64,000 bases of DNA from Opisthorchis felineus (taxonomy: Eukaryota; Platyhelminthes; Trematoda; Opisthorchiida; Opisthorchiidae). The DNA is taken from NCBI GenBank assembly GCA_004794785.1, contig SJOL01008829.1:626850-690849 (forward strand). Reading direction: 5' to 3'. The translations under genes and the position numbers were made by a program. The notes under the pieces were generated by a model. That model saw only the letters and a list, made by a program, of their open reading frames with translations. It searched no databases and had not been told where the DNA came from. Below, one piece after another: positions 28,001 to 41,700 of the stretch (positions within the stretch are counted from its first letter, which is position 1; each line of letters begins with the position of its first letter).

Positions 28001-31000
28001 TTGCGCATATTCCATGCGTTCGAATCCGTCACTGTTTTCATCAGCCTAAAGCTTTCTAAAGCAGTCAACAATATTTGTAGCCTGGTGAAACCTATGCAAA
28101 CTCTCAGCTGAAAATAGAACAGTTGACTAAACAATCGATTCAGCCATGGTTTGGTGGCTTCAATGTAACTTGACTCATGAACTTTCTTCACGCTTCTCTA
28201 CATTTCAGTCCATATATCTTATTCAGACTGATTGCCACCAGTGCTTCCGACCAGTAACTTAAACTGTCCATGTCATGTACTAAAGGACCGACTAAGCTAA
28301 CGGGTGTGGTCAAAGTTCGGGAGTGTACTGCGGCTCAAGAACTAGGGAAAGCTCAATACAGGAGCGTTTGAAAAGAATGCTACTGGCATGTTATTCTTGT
28401 GCTTGGGAGCTTTGAGATTTTCGATGGTGATTTAGGACCAAAACTTCATGAATGAATAATTCAAACGAAGAGGAAACCTTCCATCTGAGAAGTCATCACT
28501 CGGGGAGCCAGTCAACACGTGGTCACTTGATATGGTTTCCACGGCTGAAGGATGACTGGTGCTATATCATGCCTAAGTGCGAGTTTATCACACTGCTAAT
28601 CAGCCGGTCATAGTGTAACGGTTAATTGTTCAAACTACTAATCCGGAGATCGTGAGTCCAAAACTCCTTGAAAATTTGTGAGTTACGCATTGCCGACGAT
28701 TCCCAATAAGGATGATACGGCTATAAAGTGCTTCCCGGCCTTTCGACATAGATTGTCCTTCCTTACAGGACGCAACACCCATTGAAGATTATTCCGGACC
28801 AAATTTTCACAGCATTGGTACAATGACCACGATCTGGTCGCCTATAACTTGAACCGCGCAATTTTCCAAATGGAAAGAGTTAACGACCGGCTGAGGTCCA
28901 TACTCTCAAACCTCAGTTAATCAATGTGCAACACTGGTGTCTTATGTGACCCGTTGCCGTGCTTTTCGGAGGAAGTTTCGGAAGGATCAGTCTTTTGTGA
29001 TGTGTACGCGGCTTAAACTAGCACCGAATTCGATAGAAGGTTTAATGAGTAGTTTACAATAACGCGATAACAACTGTAGATCACCCAAAACCTAAAGTGA
29101 ACACAGTTAACGAACGTGAATTGATTTATATTGCGTCATTTGTAGTGGTACGTGAAAAGTTCAAACGACACTCGAAAATGTCGGGTAAAAATATGGTCTG
29201 AAAGGTGACCAATGAAGCATGCGAATTTGTATTGATTACCTGAACACGGATGAGCGTGACTTGTAAGATTGCGAAAAGCTAATTTTGGTGCATTTATTTT
29301 TTTACAAGACCATTGCTACTAAGTGCAATGGTTTGCATTGGGGAGCAAACAGACAGGCTAGTCTGTAGGATAGATAGTTATTACTGGATTGCACGTCCAG
29401 TTTGTCTGTAGTCCAAGTTACCTTCTGCGTTCGCAATTAAAGTAGATTGCGTTCACCTGTCCTGTATGACCATATAAACCCACATAACCATACAGCCCGA
29501 AAGTAAGTGTCGGTTTAGCGGAAGCGACCTTTTCGCTCGATTTTGAGTAGTGGGTATGTGAAGCCGTTTCCAAACTCCAAATATTAGTATGAGAAGCCTA
29601 ACTGCAAAGTTTCGTTTTGATTTCTTTTTCCGGATCATACTGCACCATCCTATCTATCTCTGTCATTTAACAGTTGTCATACCCAGTGGAGTACAAATGA
29701 CCCCAGGAATTTCGAATCCGCTTTATTCGCCAATCCGGTGAGCTATAGTCCCGTCCACAAAGTTAGTTCACGTACGCTTGCCGGTGAAGCGACTGTGTGT
29801 GTGGTGAAATTCACCTAAGACGTATCCGCCATGGTCCTGTTCACCGGACAATCCGATTGCAGCCTTTGACCCACCTGAAGGATTGCGATCTATTCGATAC
29901 GTCACATGCGAACATTCTGGGGTACCGTGGGAACTAGGTTCCGTTAGGTTGGCCACAAAATACATCATTTTCCGGTCGTCAAGTTGTGCGCGCCAAATTT
30001 ATCTCCGGCCTCCAAAGTCTAGGTGTATCAGTCGCCATCATGCTGCATTGAGCGGGTGAAACTTCCGGTGTGACTGGAACTGACAGGTGTATCTTCATGG
30101 CACAGACCACGCACCGTGCAAAACAAAGCACCTGGTCATTGAAGTAAGCATCGGTGTTGCTGTAGTATGTTGAAACTAAAGCCGTACAACGGCCTATAAC
30201 GGGACGGATTCCACGGATAGTGATACAAGAGAAGTGCCGGTCGATTTGTTTCGATTATCCGGAGATGATTTGTTTGATGATAGGGTAGTCTTTTGGTGGT
30301 CTGAGAATGTAGGCGACAAGCCAGTAGTTCCCAGATGGAGCTATTCTGGATGTGGGGTGTAGGTATGGTCAGCAAGGTCAGTAACCTTGGTGCTAGGGGG
30401 AGGATTGGACCTAGAATGTAATGCGGTAACATATCTGGAATTGTGACAGGAAGCTTATTATAAGCCGGTCCGTAATGGGGAATATCTGAGACCGAACTCA
30501 GTTAGTAGTGCCAAGCACCTCTCACAGAAGACAGTCGACCACATGGCACGGCAGATCTTTGACCATTTGTCGCTTGCGTGTGTCTACAAAGCCCAGTATC
30601 GATCTACCGAAGAACTTTAGTGTGAAACGGAAGAACGCGCAGCGGTTTCTGTGTGGTGACATAAGAGCTAGATTTTACGAGTGTTTTCCTATTGACTTGT
30701 GTCACCTTAGCAGCAGAAAGCCCCACAACAAAGTGTAGAGGTTGTGATTATGATTTTTGGTGCAAGTCAACTGGAAGTCAATTAAACTCCCCTTGCACTC
30801 ATTTTTTGAATCAGAGTGATGAATAAGTACCGTACGAAACGATTTTGCACACCCAGTTATTTGGTGCATTTTTCCACTGGTATTTCAAATAGAAATTCAA
30901 GCTCCAAAAGTTACAAATAGGTAAAATGTAAGTAAAACTCACACTACCAGTGTGATTAGGAATATCAACTTACTGGTTTTAATAATCGTTAAGGTTTTTC

Positions 31001-34000
31001 AAAAAAATGATATGGTTGTCCGTGATCGAAAATTTGAACTCAGCTAAACTGAACCGTCTTGTTGATTTTCTACTCGCATTCATCAATGACTAGCTAATCC
31101 GTCTGTGCGTTAGCAGCCAACCTGTCTGCCTCTAACTTCATTTATCCTTCGTACAAGCCCGCGCAACCACTTCAAACCAAACCAGTACAGACACCTCGCC
31201 CTCCTAGGTTGGCTTAGCCTCAATGGCCAACTACCTACCCTATCGAACAGGCTATTCGCATTCCAACTCATGTCGGCCCAGTTCGCTTGAGGGGCATAAG
31301 AAATATGCGTTAGATACGCTAACATGTTGCAGTGGTAATCTGACTCCTTTTTTCTAATCCCGCTATACATCGGCTCCCAGCTGTATGGCGAAGACAGGCC
31401 CCTTTTGGGCTCCACTGCAAGTAGACGCTGCTTTTTCGAAAATATGGGCATGGTAGCCTAACCAAGTTAATCGAATGGACCTGGCGCGTCAGGGGCGCGA
31501 TGGAACCATAGCAGAAAAATCAAAATGATGGCGTTACGCCGGGCATGATTTCGTGTTCGAGACACGCATTCATTCATAAAGGGGCGTGTATTTTAAATAA
31601 AAAAATGTCCCCTGATTTACTTTAGCATTGTCTTTCAACGTCTGGCCCATCATCACTGCGGCTCCTTGGATGACGAGACACTGTCACCTCTGAATGTCGG
31701 CAAAGCTGTCATCGGTTTATAACCTTTTGCTTAAGCAGGATGATTTTAAGTTACTCTCATTGATTATTCCACACTACTTGCTCTGAAATAGCAATGAGAT
31801 GGCGTTTTTGTTGAAGTTTAGGAATCAGGAAGACGGAAGTGCATGATGTTATCATTGAGTTGAACACGCTTAACATGACAATGTTATGGGAATAGGCTAT
31901 TTAGGTAGAAGCAAAACAGGTGCTGAACAGACGAGAAATGTGGAATAGATTTGCTCAATCGAGTGGTTGATGCCTGATAATCTCACTGAGGAGATTTGCT
32001 GCCGAGGCATGCACTTCAGTTCAGTGGTCACCGTAGAGTTGACTTTTTTTCTGTTCGTTTTAATGCCTGAATTCCGGGAGGCGAGTGCTTGTGCTCTGTG
32101 ACATTGAGTGGAAGTGAGTGGTTGTATCGCCATCCTACTTTCATTCTACTATCTGACATTTTCACTATCTCAGAGCATCAGTGAATGCACGCATAGAAGA
32201 ACTGTATTTGTCTGAAGTTCGACAATGGTAACTTATCACCCCAAGTTTCATGAGGTGTCTGTGGTGCCGTCTGCCAAGTGAATTCTCTAGGTCGTCCTGC
32301 TTTCACAGACGCTAGGTGCACTTCTCCAAACTAGATAAAGATAATCTGAAAGCTTATTGACTTGGAATTCAACCAAATGTTGACTGGGGGTATGTGCTTG
32401 GCACGCAGGGAGCTCAGTTACACATTGCAGTCCGTCTTACTATGACTCCTTTTTTATAGCAAAAACAGCTGTTTCCGTGATTGTTAGACCAGTTCATACT
32501 TGAAAACCCGTCGATCATATTTCTGTCGCAGAGTAGACTGATACGCTGATGCAGCTAATGTTGAATAAGCAGTTGTCTCGTTCAGGTATTCAGTTACCTT
32601 GCAGTGTGTATTCGCACCACTCACCGAAACAACCTTGCCTCCCATCCGGTGCAATTTTTCAGGGCAGTTTACTCGAGTTTCGCTCCTACTAGAGCTCATC
32701 ATCAGTGCAAGTACTTGTTATACTGGTTATACTGTTATATTCTTATACCGGTAATCTGATATACGGAACTGTCGCTTTATTGCTATCCCGCCAGAGCACG
32801 TTGGACGCATCTGAATACATTCATCCATGGACAAACCCTTTGTCCGAATCTCTGGTACTTGTGGAGGCCACAGTTTTAGTCAACCATTGGCAAGCTCTCA
32901 TGAGTATATGTTAGTGATGGTTGTTTTACATACTGATTCTTCTTGATCGGCCATCACTTAACTGATTTAGGGGTGGAACGACGAACTCACACGCACTTAT
33001 TGTCCAGCAAGTGACACTGATTTATACTTTCTATTCCATCTTCACTCATAGATCCAGCCAGAAAACTTTATGGGCTTGACTGGAACCTTTCAGTTTGATG
33101 GTCATGGATGGCGTTCGAATATGGACCTACACATTCTGGAATACATGCCAGATGGTTTTCGGCAGGTATGTGGAACTTAGGAGTTCTCTGTGGAGTGTTT
33201 TTCGTGCACAACATTTTTAAAACAACCAATTTGAAGTAACTATTGCACTTCATGTTGTTCACATCCTACACACATTCGAGTGCATGCATGTCCACACGGG
33301 CCAAAGGCTGACAGTTTTGTTTGAGACAAAATACCTTATTGGTTGAATATTCCAAGCACATTTCATTTATCTCAGAGATACGCGCTCATTGACACACCAA
33401 CAGCGTCTGAAAAAGCTATGTTCCGGCTACTTAATGAGAGTTCCCTGGTGAGAACATAGTTGGCTGAAAATTTCCCCACACACTGGTCTCGATTCCTTTG
33501 AAAAGAAATCTCCCCTCTAAGAATGACCTAATTTGACAGGTATTTGGGCAGTGAATCGGCCGATTGCCTTTTCCTGAGAAATATTACTGTTGTTTGACCC
33601 CAAGTTTAGGTCGGTTACCAGTTAGACAGATAAATGAGAAAATTCGACACCGCGACGTCTGATACGAATAACCGGCATTATTTTCTAATCTACTTGATAT
33701 TACTAGTGTACTGATGGGCGATTATTACAAATAATGCCAGCATCTTTGTTCTGAATCGGATACAGCTGATACACTTCATATCAGAACCTCTAAATCGTTA
33801 TTTTTATATACGGTTACAAATGGTGCGTTCTTCTGTTATCGACTGGCATCAAGTTTTTCTGTGCCATAATTTTGGACATGAGGGCGGTGTGTTTCACCCT
33901 AAATCTAAGTTTGATGTGTGAAAGAACATGATCGAACCCTTCCCTCACAGCCAGCCCTCACCTCATCATTTTCGCTAGACCTTTGTATTCAGATGAGCGT

Positions 34001-35665
34001 CGCAGACAGCGCAGCAGACAGTGCAACCTTCGACTAGTGGGAATACGAGCACCAGTAAGCCAATAGAGGACAACGGAGGGTGGTCGATACCAACATACCA
34101 GCGCAGGATAGGCAGGCCACACGGCCTGGACACGGCCCATGCAGTTATGCAGTCATAAATTCCTATTGGAAAATTGCCGTTACTCATTAGTACGCAGCTG
34201 GCGCACACAACCCCAACATCTGCATCACACATGCCCCCTCCTAAAAAGCCTTGATATTGTGCTCATCCCCCGAAACGACCCACAGAGGGTTGCCGGAACC
34301 GGACTAGTGGAAGTGCGCATAATGATGGTAAAACTTTCGAGGACTATCTGTTCAAAGCAGTTTAAAGCCCATGCATCAACTCAACGGATGCGTTGCGGAT
34401 TATTGCGCCCTTCGACTGCATTTGTTCAGTTATGTCAAATAGTCAAAAAACTTCCAGGAATGCTCATGGGGGTGCTCGAAATTGTTGAGTTTTCCAAACT
34501 CTGTGGAGATGAAGTTTCTCCTCTTGCGTCTAGTCGCTTGTAACCACTCTGATCGCTTCACAGAAGGCAAATCCGCATTCGATGGCCTTTCGGTTTCACC
34601 CTAGTTATTGAGCAGACAGCTGGCCCGACCCGTGTCAGAATTAAGTGGTTGGGTACTTCGTTCAGCAACGGTAGGAACAGACCTACCCCATACATTGTTC
34701 ATGGACTTCAAAAGCTCAAGACAAAAACGGTATAAGGCGCGAGCGTCGTCTATCTGTGTCTGTATGCGGCTCCTGAAGAAACGTGGTCAGTTGGCCTAGG
34801 TTTTGCAAGCGGCATCAGCGACGAAACACGTCCGGAAGTGGAAGTGTAGGCAAACGATGGGATGGAGGTGGTCATTTCGAAAAAAAAGGGAAGCCGCGGA
34901 AATGTGAGAGCTACGGATTCAACACATTGACCAATGTCAATTTAATCTTTGAAAGAGAAGAGAACAGTTGACACTTATAAAGTGCCGTAAACGTCATCGT
35001 CTCTGAAATGGTGAAAATGCCTCCTCAATGAATATAACAGAACGTGTATGTTCTCTTCTGAGCACCCATCTTTTCTTTAGGAGGCTGTGTCAAACCTTGT
35101 ACTTCCGGTAGCGTCATTTCCCCTTACTGTCATTTATGGGAAGAGAGGGCTTATGTTATGCCGGGCTCTACCGTAAGTTGACTCAATTTTTCCGTCCGGC
35201 GTGTAGATTAATGTCAGAAGGGTAGATTCACGTAGGCAGTGCAGAAGAGCCAAACGTGTGCGGATGATTTATGTGCCCACAAAATACACTCATTTGGTGT
35301 GCTCATTGCCTGAGCACAATGCTTTTTAATGTACGTGCTGTATGGCAGTTGGAGTTGCGCTCACATGTCATGCTCTGGTAGATAACAGTAATTTTCACCC
35401 GGCCGAAAATCAGGAAAGTATTGAACATTATCAGCCGCGAGCGGCAAAGCATATTGTTGCCTGTATTGCTTAACTTTCAACCCTGATCTCGGGATAACTC
35501 AGTGGTTAAGCTGCGAACTTACTGACCAGATGGTCAGTGGTTCGAACCCAACCTCGGCATCTCGATTACTTCTGCCTAGGCTTGGGAACCTAGCGGTATC
35601 TCAGCCATCGTGCTTCCTTCTGGTGGCACGGTAGCTAGTCACCGGAAGGATGTTACGGTGGGACG

Positions 35666-35705
<40 letters not shown>

Positions 35706-38700
35706 TGTAACCCTGATTTTGTGAGGCTGTATCATGAAGTTTGTTTGAATTACAATTCATATGACCAATAGAACTGTCTCTGCTCTGCAGTATTCAGTTA
35801 GTTTCACTGCAATAGGTTCTGTGATTTTGAAGTCAGTACAGCTGACGTTCCATGTTGTTTCTTCCCGCAGATCTGGTGTTAATCAGATCTCGGTTGTCCT
35901 TATTCTTGCAGCCACTTTTCGTTTGATAATGCACCTGATAGAGTAACACTTGCTTAGTATATCTGTGATCATGGTTTAAGAACTTCTGGGACGCATAGGA
36001 GCTAAATTTACCGGAGATAAAGTCAACCAGATCTCTTGATTTTATGCGATAAGCTTTCTAAAAATATGTCCACTTAAGATTAGTCGAGTGGTTATTTCTA
36101 ACTTTCTTTGATTACCTAGATTGACCTGATAAGCACCGATACAAAAAGACGTGGATCTAAAAGTAGTGAGTATAGAAGCAGGAAAGATGAGGTGCGCGGT
36201 GGATAAAGTCTTCATAACAAACCTTATTTACATAGCTTATTCGTGCGTGAGAGTATTTCACCAAACCGTATTCTAATTCCAAAATGTATTCCACATCCAC
36301 AAGTCTACGTCTCATTGGCCTGATGCTCATCGCAAAAATGCAGAAGTATTCAATTGCCTGCTCTCAAACGACTGAATTTCGTCGCATCTTCCTTTCATGT
36401 TTGACTTGCGCGCAAGTGTGTTCGGTGTCTGTGTGGCGCCGCGGTAATTTGAGAAAGATATCAACCACATTTACCCGATGCTCTCCAACCTGAGCAAGGC
36501 GTGTAATGGCTACCTTTTCAGAACAAACCACATTTCGATGTGAATTGTTTTCGGCTCACAGTATGCTGCCACATTTTAGGAAGATAATCCGTCATGGATT
36601 TTGAGCACAACTATTTGAATACCAATATGTTTGTTCTTCAATGCCTAACAGATATCGGAATTAATTATTTCGTTCACTGTTCACATTTCATGTGCATTGT
36701 TTTCTGTATTCACGCAGTTTGGTTACTGGAATATGGATGAAGGCTTGGTAGTGACCAAGAATTTCAGTCGTACTTTACAAGAAATGCAGTCGGAGTTAAA
36801 AGGCAAGGTCCTCAGAATCACTACAAAAGAAGTAAGCATTTGTATGCACTCTGAATAATAACTCGGGTAGAAGAGCACCAAGCTTCTTTCTCTCATGAGA
36901 GTTATTCACAATTCCTGAAGGTGAACATAAGACAAAGGCCCATCGAAATTTAGTCTAGAGGCCTGATTTTCCACAGGAACGACCGCTATTGAGGGATTGG
37001 TAGGTGGGTAAATTCCTGTACTATATTTTAGTTTCCAGGGTGAACTCTTTTAGTAGCGAAAGTCTTCAAACGCGTATGTTTTTTTCAAAGTCTAGTCTTT
37101 CCCGTCTATGAGTGCCTCATCTAAAACATGCATATTTTAAATTATCCAATTTTTTGCCATATTTTATAGATACAGTGAGACAAGCTGATTGGTTGCTTGA
37201 GGGTTTAAGACTGAGATAATATCATAAATCGCCGTTATTTTCTCTACAACCGACTGTAGTGAACTAATAGGTTAGTTTAATTCCACAGCGAGCGGATTGA
37301 TTCACCCACTGTCACAAAAGTGTGCATTCGTTAGAGCCATTTTCTCAAGACGGTATGCTTGAAAATCTAGTCTCCCATTACGTGGACATCGTTTAACAAC
37401 TATTGCCTAGTTCCTTTTCGGATAACCCGATCTTGGGTTGCATCGCCACAGGTTACTGGTACAAACTGATCAACACGGTATCTGCCACTTACTGCTTCTT
37501 GGTAGAATCCTCCTCAATATATATGAACTGCAACATCCCCCGAAACGTGCGTGAATGGTTTGGCATTAGGTGACAAAGAACTACGTCCCCGTCTTCAGAT
37601 AGTCGGTTTTTGGTGTGCCGTATATTTTGTTTTCCCTCTTTTTCCTTAAAAGGAAAAACCATACGTGATGTATCAAGGAAGCGTAGTTCCAGGTGAACCG
37701 AAATCTACTGATCCGAAGCACTGGAGGGGCTTTTGTATCGATTTGCTTAACGAAATAGGAAAGGAACTGAACTTCACCTACACCATCAACCTGGTCCCCG
37801 ATTCTACCTATGGTAATGCAAAGATAATCGATGGGGAGGAAGTGTGGGACGGGATGGTTCAAGAGCTTCGAACAAGGGTGAGTTCCGTAGCACATGTGTG
37901 CTCATTACTAGTGTGTTTTCCTGACCCTTCCAGAGATTTAGTCAATGATTTTTTTCCAAATGAAATCGTTACAACGTTAGGCATTGACACTATTATCCAT
38001 GGAGACTACTGAAGTTCAGCTTCAGATTTGTCTCCTTATCTTTACTGCTGCGAGTGAATCAACAGACAAAGTGTCCTCCGCTTTAGTTCACGAAATAATC
38101 TTGAGTGGTATGGGGATTTCAGTATGTTTCATTGTTCCAGGTGTCTCCAACTAAGGACAGACACTCTTGTAGGAAAGACTGACAGCTTTCATTGTTTCAC
38201 TGCTAGTTGAGCACCACTCATCGTGAAGAATTTTCAATGCGAATTATGACCGGTTTTGAATTTAACGAATCAGTTTATTACCAATACCTCGGACAATCTC
38301 ACTAAGAAATTGCGTTGCGCAACAAAACAAGCGCTGTTACTTCGTAGCAGAGCATACATTCTATCACTGAAACTTAAGAGCTGGTGAGACGTATTGTTCT
38401 TATGCGCAAATCAATGTCCACTTCCTGTGGACTAGAACTAAGAGAGCTAATATGTTGTGCGTGGTGTTTTACTGTAGGACCCCTGATTTGCCAGCTAGAA
38501 ATAATTCCAATACAGGTGGACAACGCATCTAATTGTTTTTGTTTACTGGCCTAAGAAGCGCCGTTAATCCATCGCTTACAGGGGTTAGTTTGCTCTCACC
38601 CTACAAAGAATACCTAGGGGCATTCTGTAAACAACTTCCATCAGCGTTTTCACTACCCAGTCAGAATTCTCGAAACTGGTAGTTCATATCCAGTGATGTG

Positions 38701-41700
38701 CGAGGAGTTTTCTAAAGTTGTGATGGTGATTGAATCATGGATGGAAATAAGAAACACTTACGGAGTTGGACAGAATCGAGTGATGAGTCGATTAGCGATA
38801 GAAATTAATACAAATCGTCTTTATTAATGTACTGCAACGGGCTCCCACGGTAAAATTCTGATTTCTTGCGGAGTTTCGTGGGCATTTTAGATAACCCCTA
38901 TCTCAATAAAACTTGTTTCTTTTGGCGCCTCGTCCAAATGAAAGCCACAAAGCGACAGGGTTCAGCTGTACTATGTAACTCGTTGAAGATGGACACATTA
39001 TTTAGCAGCCTGTGGTGACGTTGGCGGTCCAAGCCCCCCTTAGGCGGGCTTGACTAGTCGAGTTAATCCGGACGATAACAGAGATGTAGATGACAATGGT
39101 TGGTTTGAATGCTTAACTGCCGATAACACAGATGGTCGGAGAATTGGAATCATGGTCTGCTTCTTCAAAGCCACAATTTGGCATTAATCTCTTTGTCTGC
39201 CATAGTTCGCGTCATTTCCCAGAACCAAGTAAGGGCTTATTTTGACGTTTTTTATGACCTCACGTTTCACAGTGTGAGATTTTTCCTCGTTGTGGACACA
39301 GTAACAACCATCAGTCAATTTGTCGCCCTCCTTAGACCGGTGCCATCGCTAACGTGATTTTCCTAAAATACTTCAGATCTTCATAGCGAGAGTGAACTGC
39401 CAAATAACAAATGCACCTTGGAGACGCTTTATCAGACCTCTAGTGCTGAAGACTCCGTCCCACTAACGCGCCTTGAAAGTATATCTACTCTCTTGCTTAC
39501 CTTCACTTGGCACTTCCTCTTGGTCTCAATTGCTAACCGTTATTTCACTGTTTTGTTTATCGGCAGCTCGACAGCTTCAGTACACTCAGGTTGTCGGTTT
39601 ATGCGGGAATCTGACGTTTATCCTCCGATGTGAATTCATTCGCTACAATATGATTAGAGCACCAAAGTGCTCAATACAATGACATTTTAATCCGAAACTT
39701 TTATCGACACTAAGTAATCGTGCTAGCCTTATAAAGAGAAAAGTTTACTGTTGTTATCATCTGTTAATGCCACCGTTCTTTACAGAAAGCGGATTTGGCT
39801 GTTGGGTCGTTTACCATCACTTACGATCGTGACCGCGTCATCGATTTCACAACTCCATTCATGTATCTCGGGATCAGCATTATTTACAAGAGAATCGAAG
39901 ACAAACGGTCACACCTGTTCTCATTTCTTCAACCGTTGTCAGCGCCTGTAAGTGAGGAATGTAATGCGTGACTTATTTTCATTGTGCCAAATGTTGGCTA
40001 CTGAAACGCAAATTACATTTTTCCGAGTTAAGTTAGCATGGTTTTCTTAACCATCCATCAACAACTGACCTTACGATTGCCTATTTTTCGGTTGAGTAAA
40101 CCAATTATATCACTTAAAGTACAAACTTTTTCGCCTATTTGGACGTGGTTATTCAGGGTCGTCCAGTGTTTGTCGGTGAAATGGTGATAGAAAGCTTATC
40201 TCGCGTTTCAATAGTATGAAGCTCAAATCCGGAAACGGTTCAAGACCGCTGTATCCCACCAAATGTCTCCAATGTTGAGTGACTTTCAAAAGCACTCACA
40301 CCTATTACCATTCTCTACTGAACCCGATAAGTTAGCCCACCCTGTTTTACGAAGACTGTTTAAAGCTTTTCTATAGAGGAAAATGTTGGTAGCTCAGGTA
40401 GCGTAGATGGTCGTTGGCTTGTTCGCTGAGCTGGGCAATTTGATTGCATTGCAATCAAGTTGCCCAGCTCAGCGAACAAGCCAACGACCAACTGTTTAAA
40501 GCTATTTGACGGTGCTAGTAGTCATTGGCTTACAATCTCAACATGATTTACTTCCAGTTACATTGATTCGTTTTATTTGCCCCGTCCGCCTAATTCGCCA
40601 ATACGTGTCATACTGGGATACTGGTTTAATACATTGGCTTGATGAACCAGTATTTGAATTTTCAGCCATCAAGGCTCTCAAAGTTTGCAGCGCAACCTCT
40701 CAATCGTTCGTGGTTTTGCGTTGTACCTAAGCTTAGTGACCATTGTTTATGCCGAGGCCTCCTTGGCATTCAGTCATTCAAGGATCCAGGTTGCCCAAGT
40801 CACTTGTCGTCGCGATCATGTCTGCCGATCCAAAATCTACCTAGTTGTGTCTAAAATCCGAGAGGGAAGTGCGTAATGTTCCAGACTAAACGGGCAGACA
40901 GATAAACCAAATAAACAAATGACAAATAGTTCAAACGATTGGCTCTGTATTATCTGTCATCAGCGAATGTTGGTCGCGAGTTAAATAACCAACGCAAATA
41001 AAATGTCCAGTTTGAAAAGCCATAAGAATTCCGTCCGGATCCATCAAACTAGTCCACTAAGGCTATCAAGACTGGTGAGTTCAGTTCGCGGCTGAATGGT
41101 CAAGTGTTCAAGTGATCGCAGGTTCGAGATTCCCTTGAGTTTCATGGGATGCGCATTGCTGATGATTCCCAATAAGGATGAAACAGCTATACAGTTCTTC
41201 TTGGTCTTTCAGCATAGGCTGGCTTCATTTACAGCATGGAATCTCATTTGAGGCCTCTTCACACTACCATCAACATATGAGAAAAAAAGCGTAGCCCATT
41301 TGACCCTCCCCAAAGCATCGTATAAAATATCTACAGAGCGGTATGCCAGCAGTCATCCGAGGAATCTCTTAGTGTAACCTTTATAAAGGCTCCAGCTCCG
41401 GTTTTACGGATTGGGTTCTTCAAACTTCTTCTGATTAGTCGTCGCTAGAGGAGCAGATCAACGTAGAGTGAATTGCGTTTTAGAATGATGGACTGAAAAT
41501 TCCTCTCACTTACAGCAATATGACTAATGGCACCATATCTTAACCAAGTTCAAACGTGAACGCGGGAATGACAAACCACCCGCAGCTGCATCGCAAACTA
41601 ACCCAACTTCTACTCAGTACGCACTACCAATAACTCTCAAACGCTGAGAATGTTCGGCCGTGTTTCTTGGCATTGAATCCGGTTCCGGGACAAAAACTTG

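Larger units (their letters stand above)
22065..33051 (+). other. Intron 8 (10987 bp), repeat-rich
   Basis: The largest intron, phase 0. It holds hammerhead-SINE copies F (22850-22960, minus), A (23071-23358) and B (28472-28767), a LINE RT relic (24640-24860), a 9-bp tandem repeat (27303-27331) and a weak tRNA-like repeat (29690-29760, minus). A 166-codon open frame at 25996-26496 has no recognisable features. No independent gene seen. Confidence 0.75.

Noticed and set aside
34139..34543. 134-codon open frame in intron 9
   Set aside because: No recognisable features; an equally long minus-strand frame overlaps it, typical of random open sequence.
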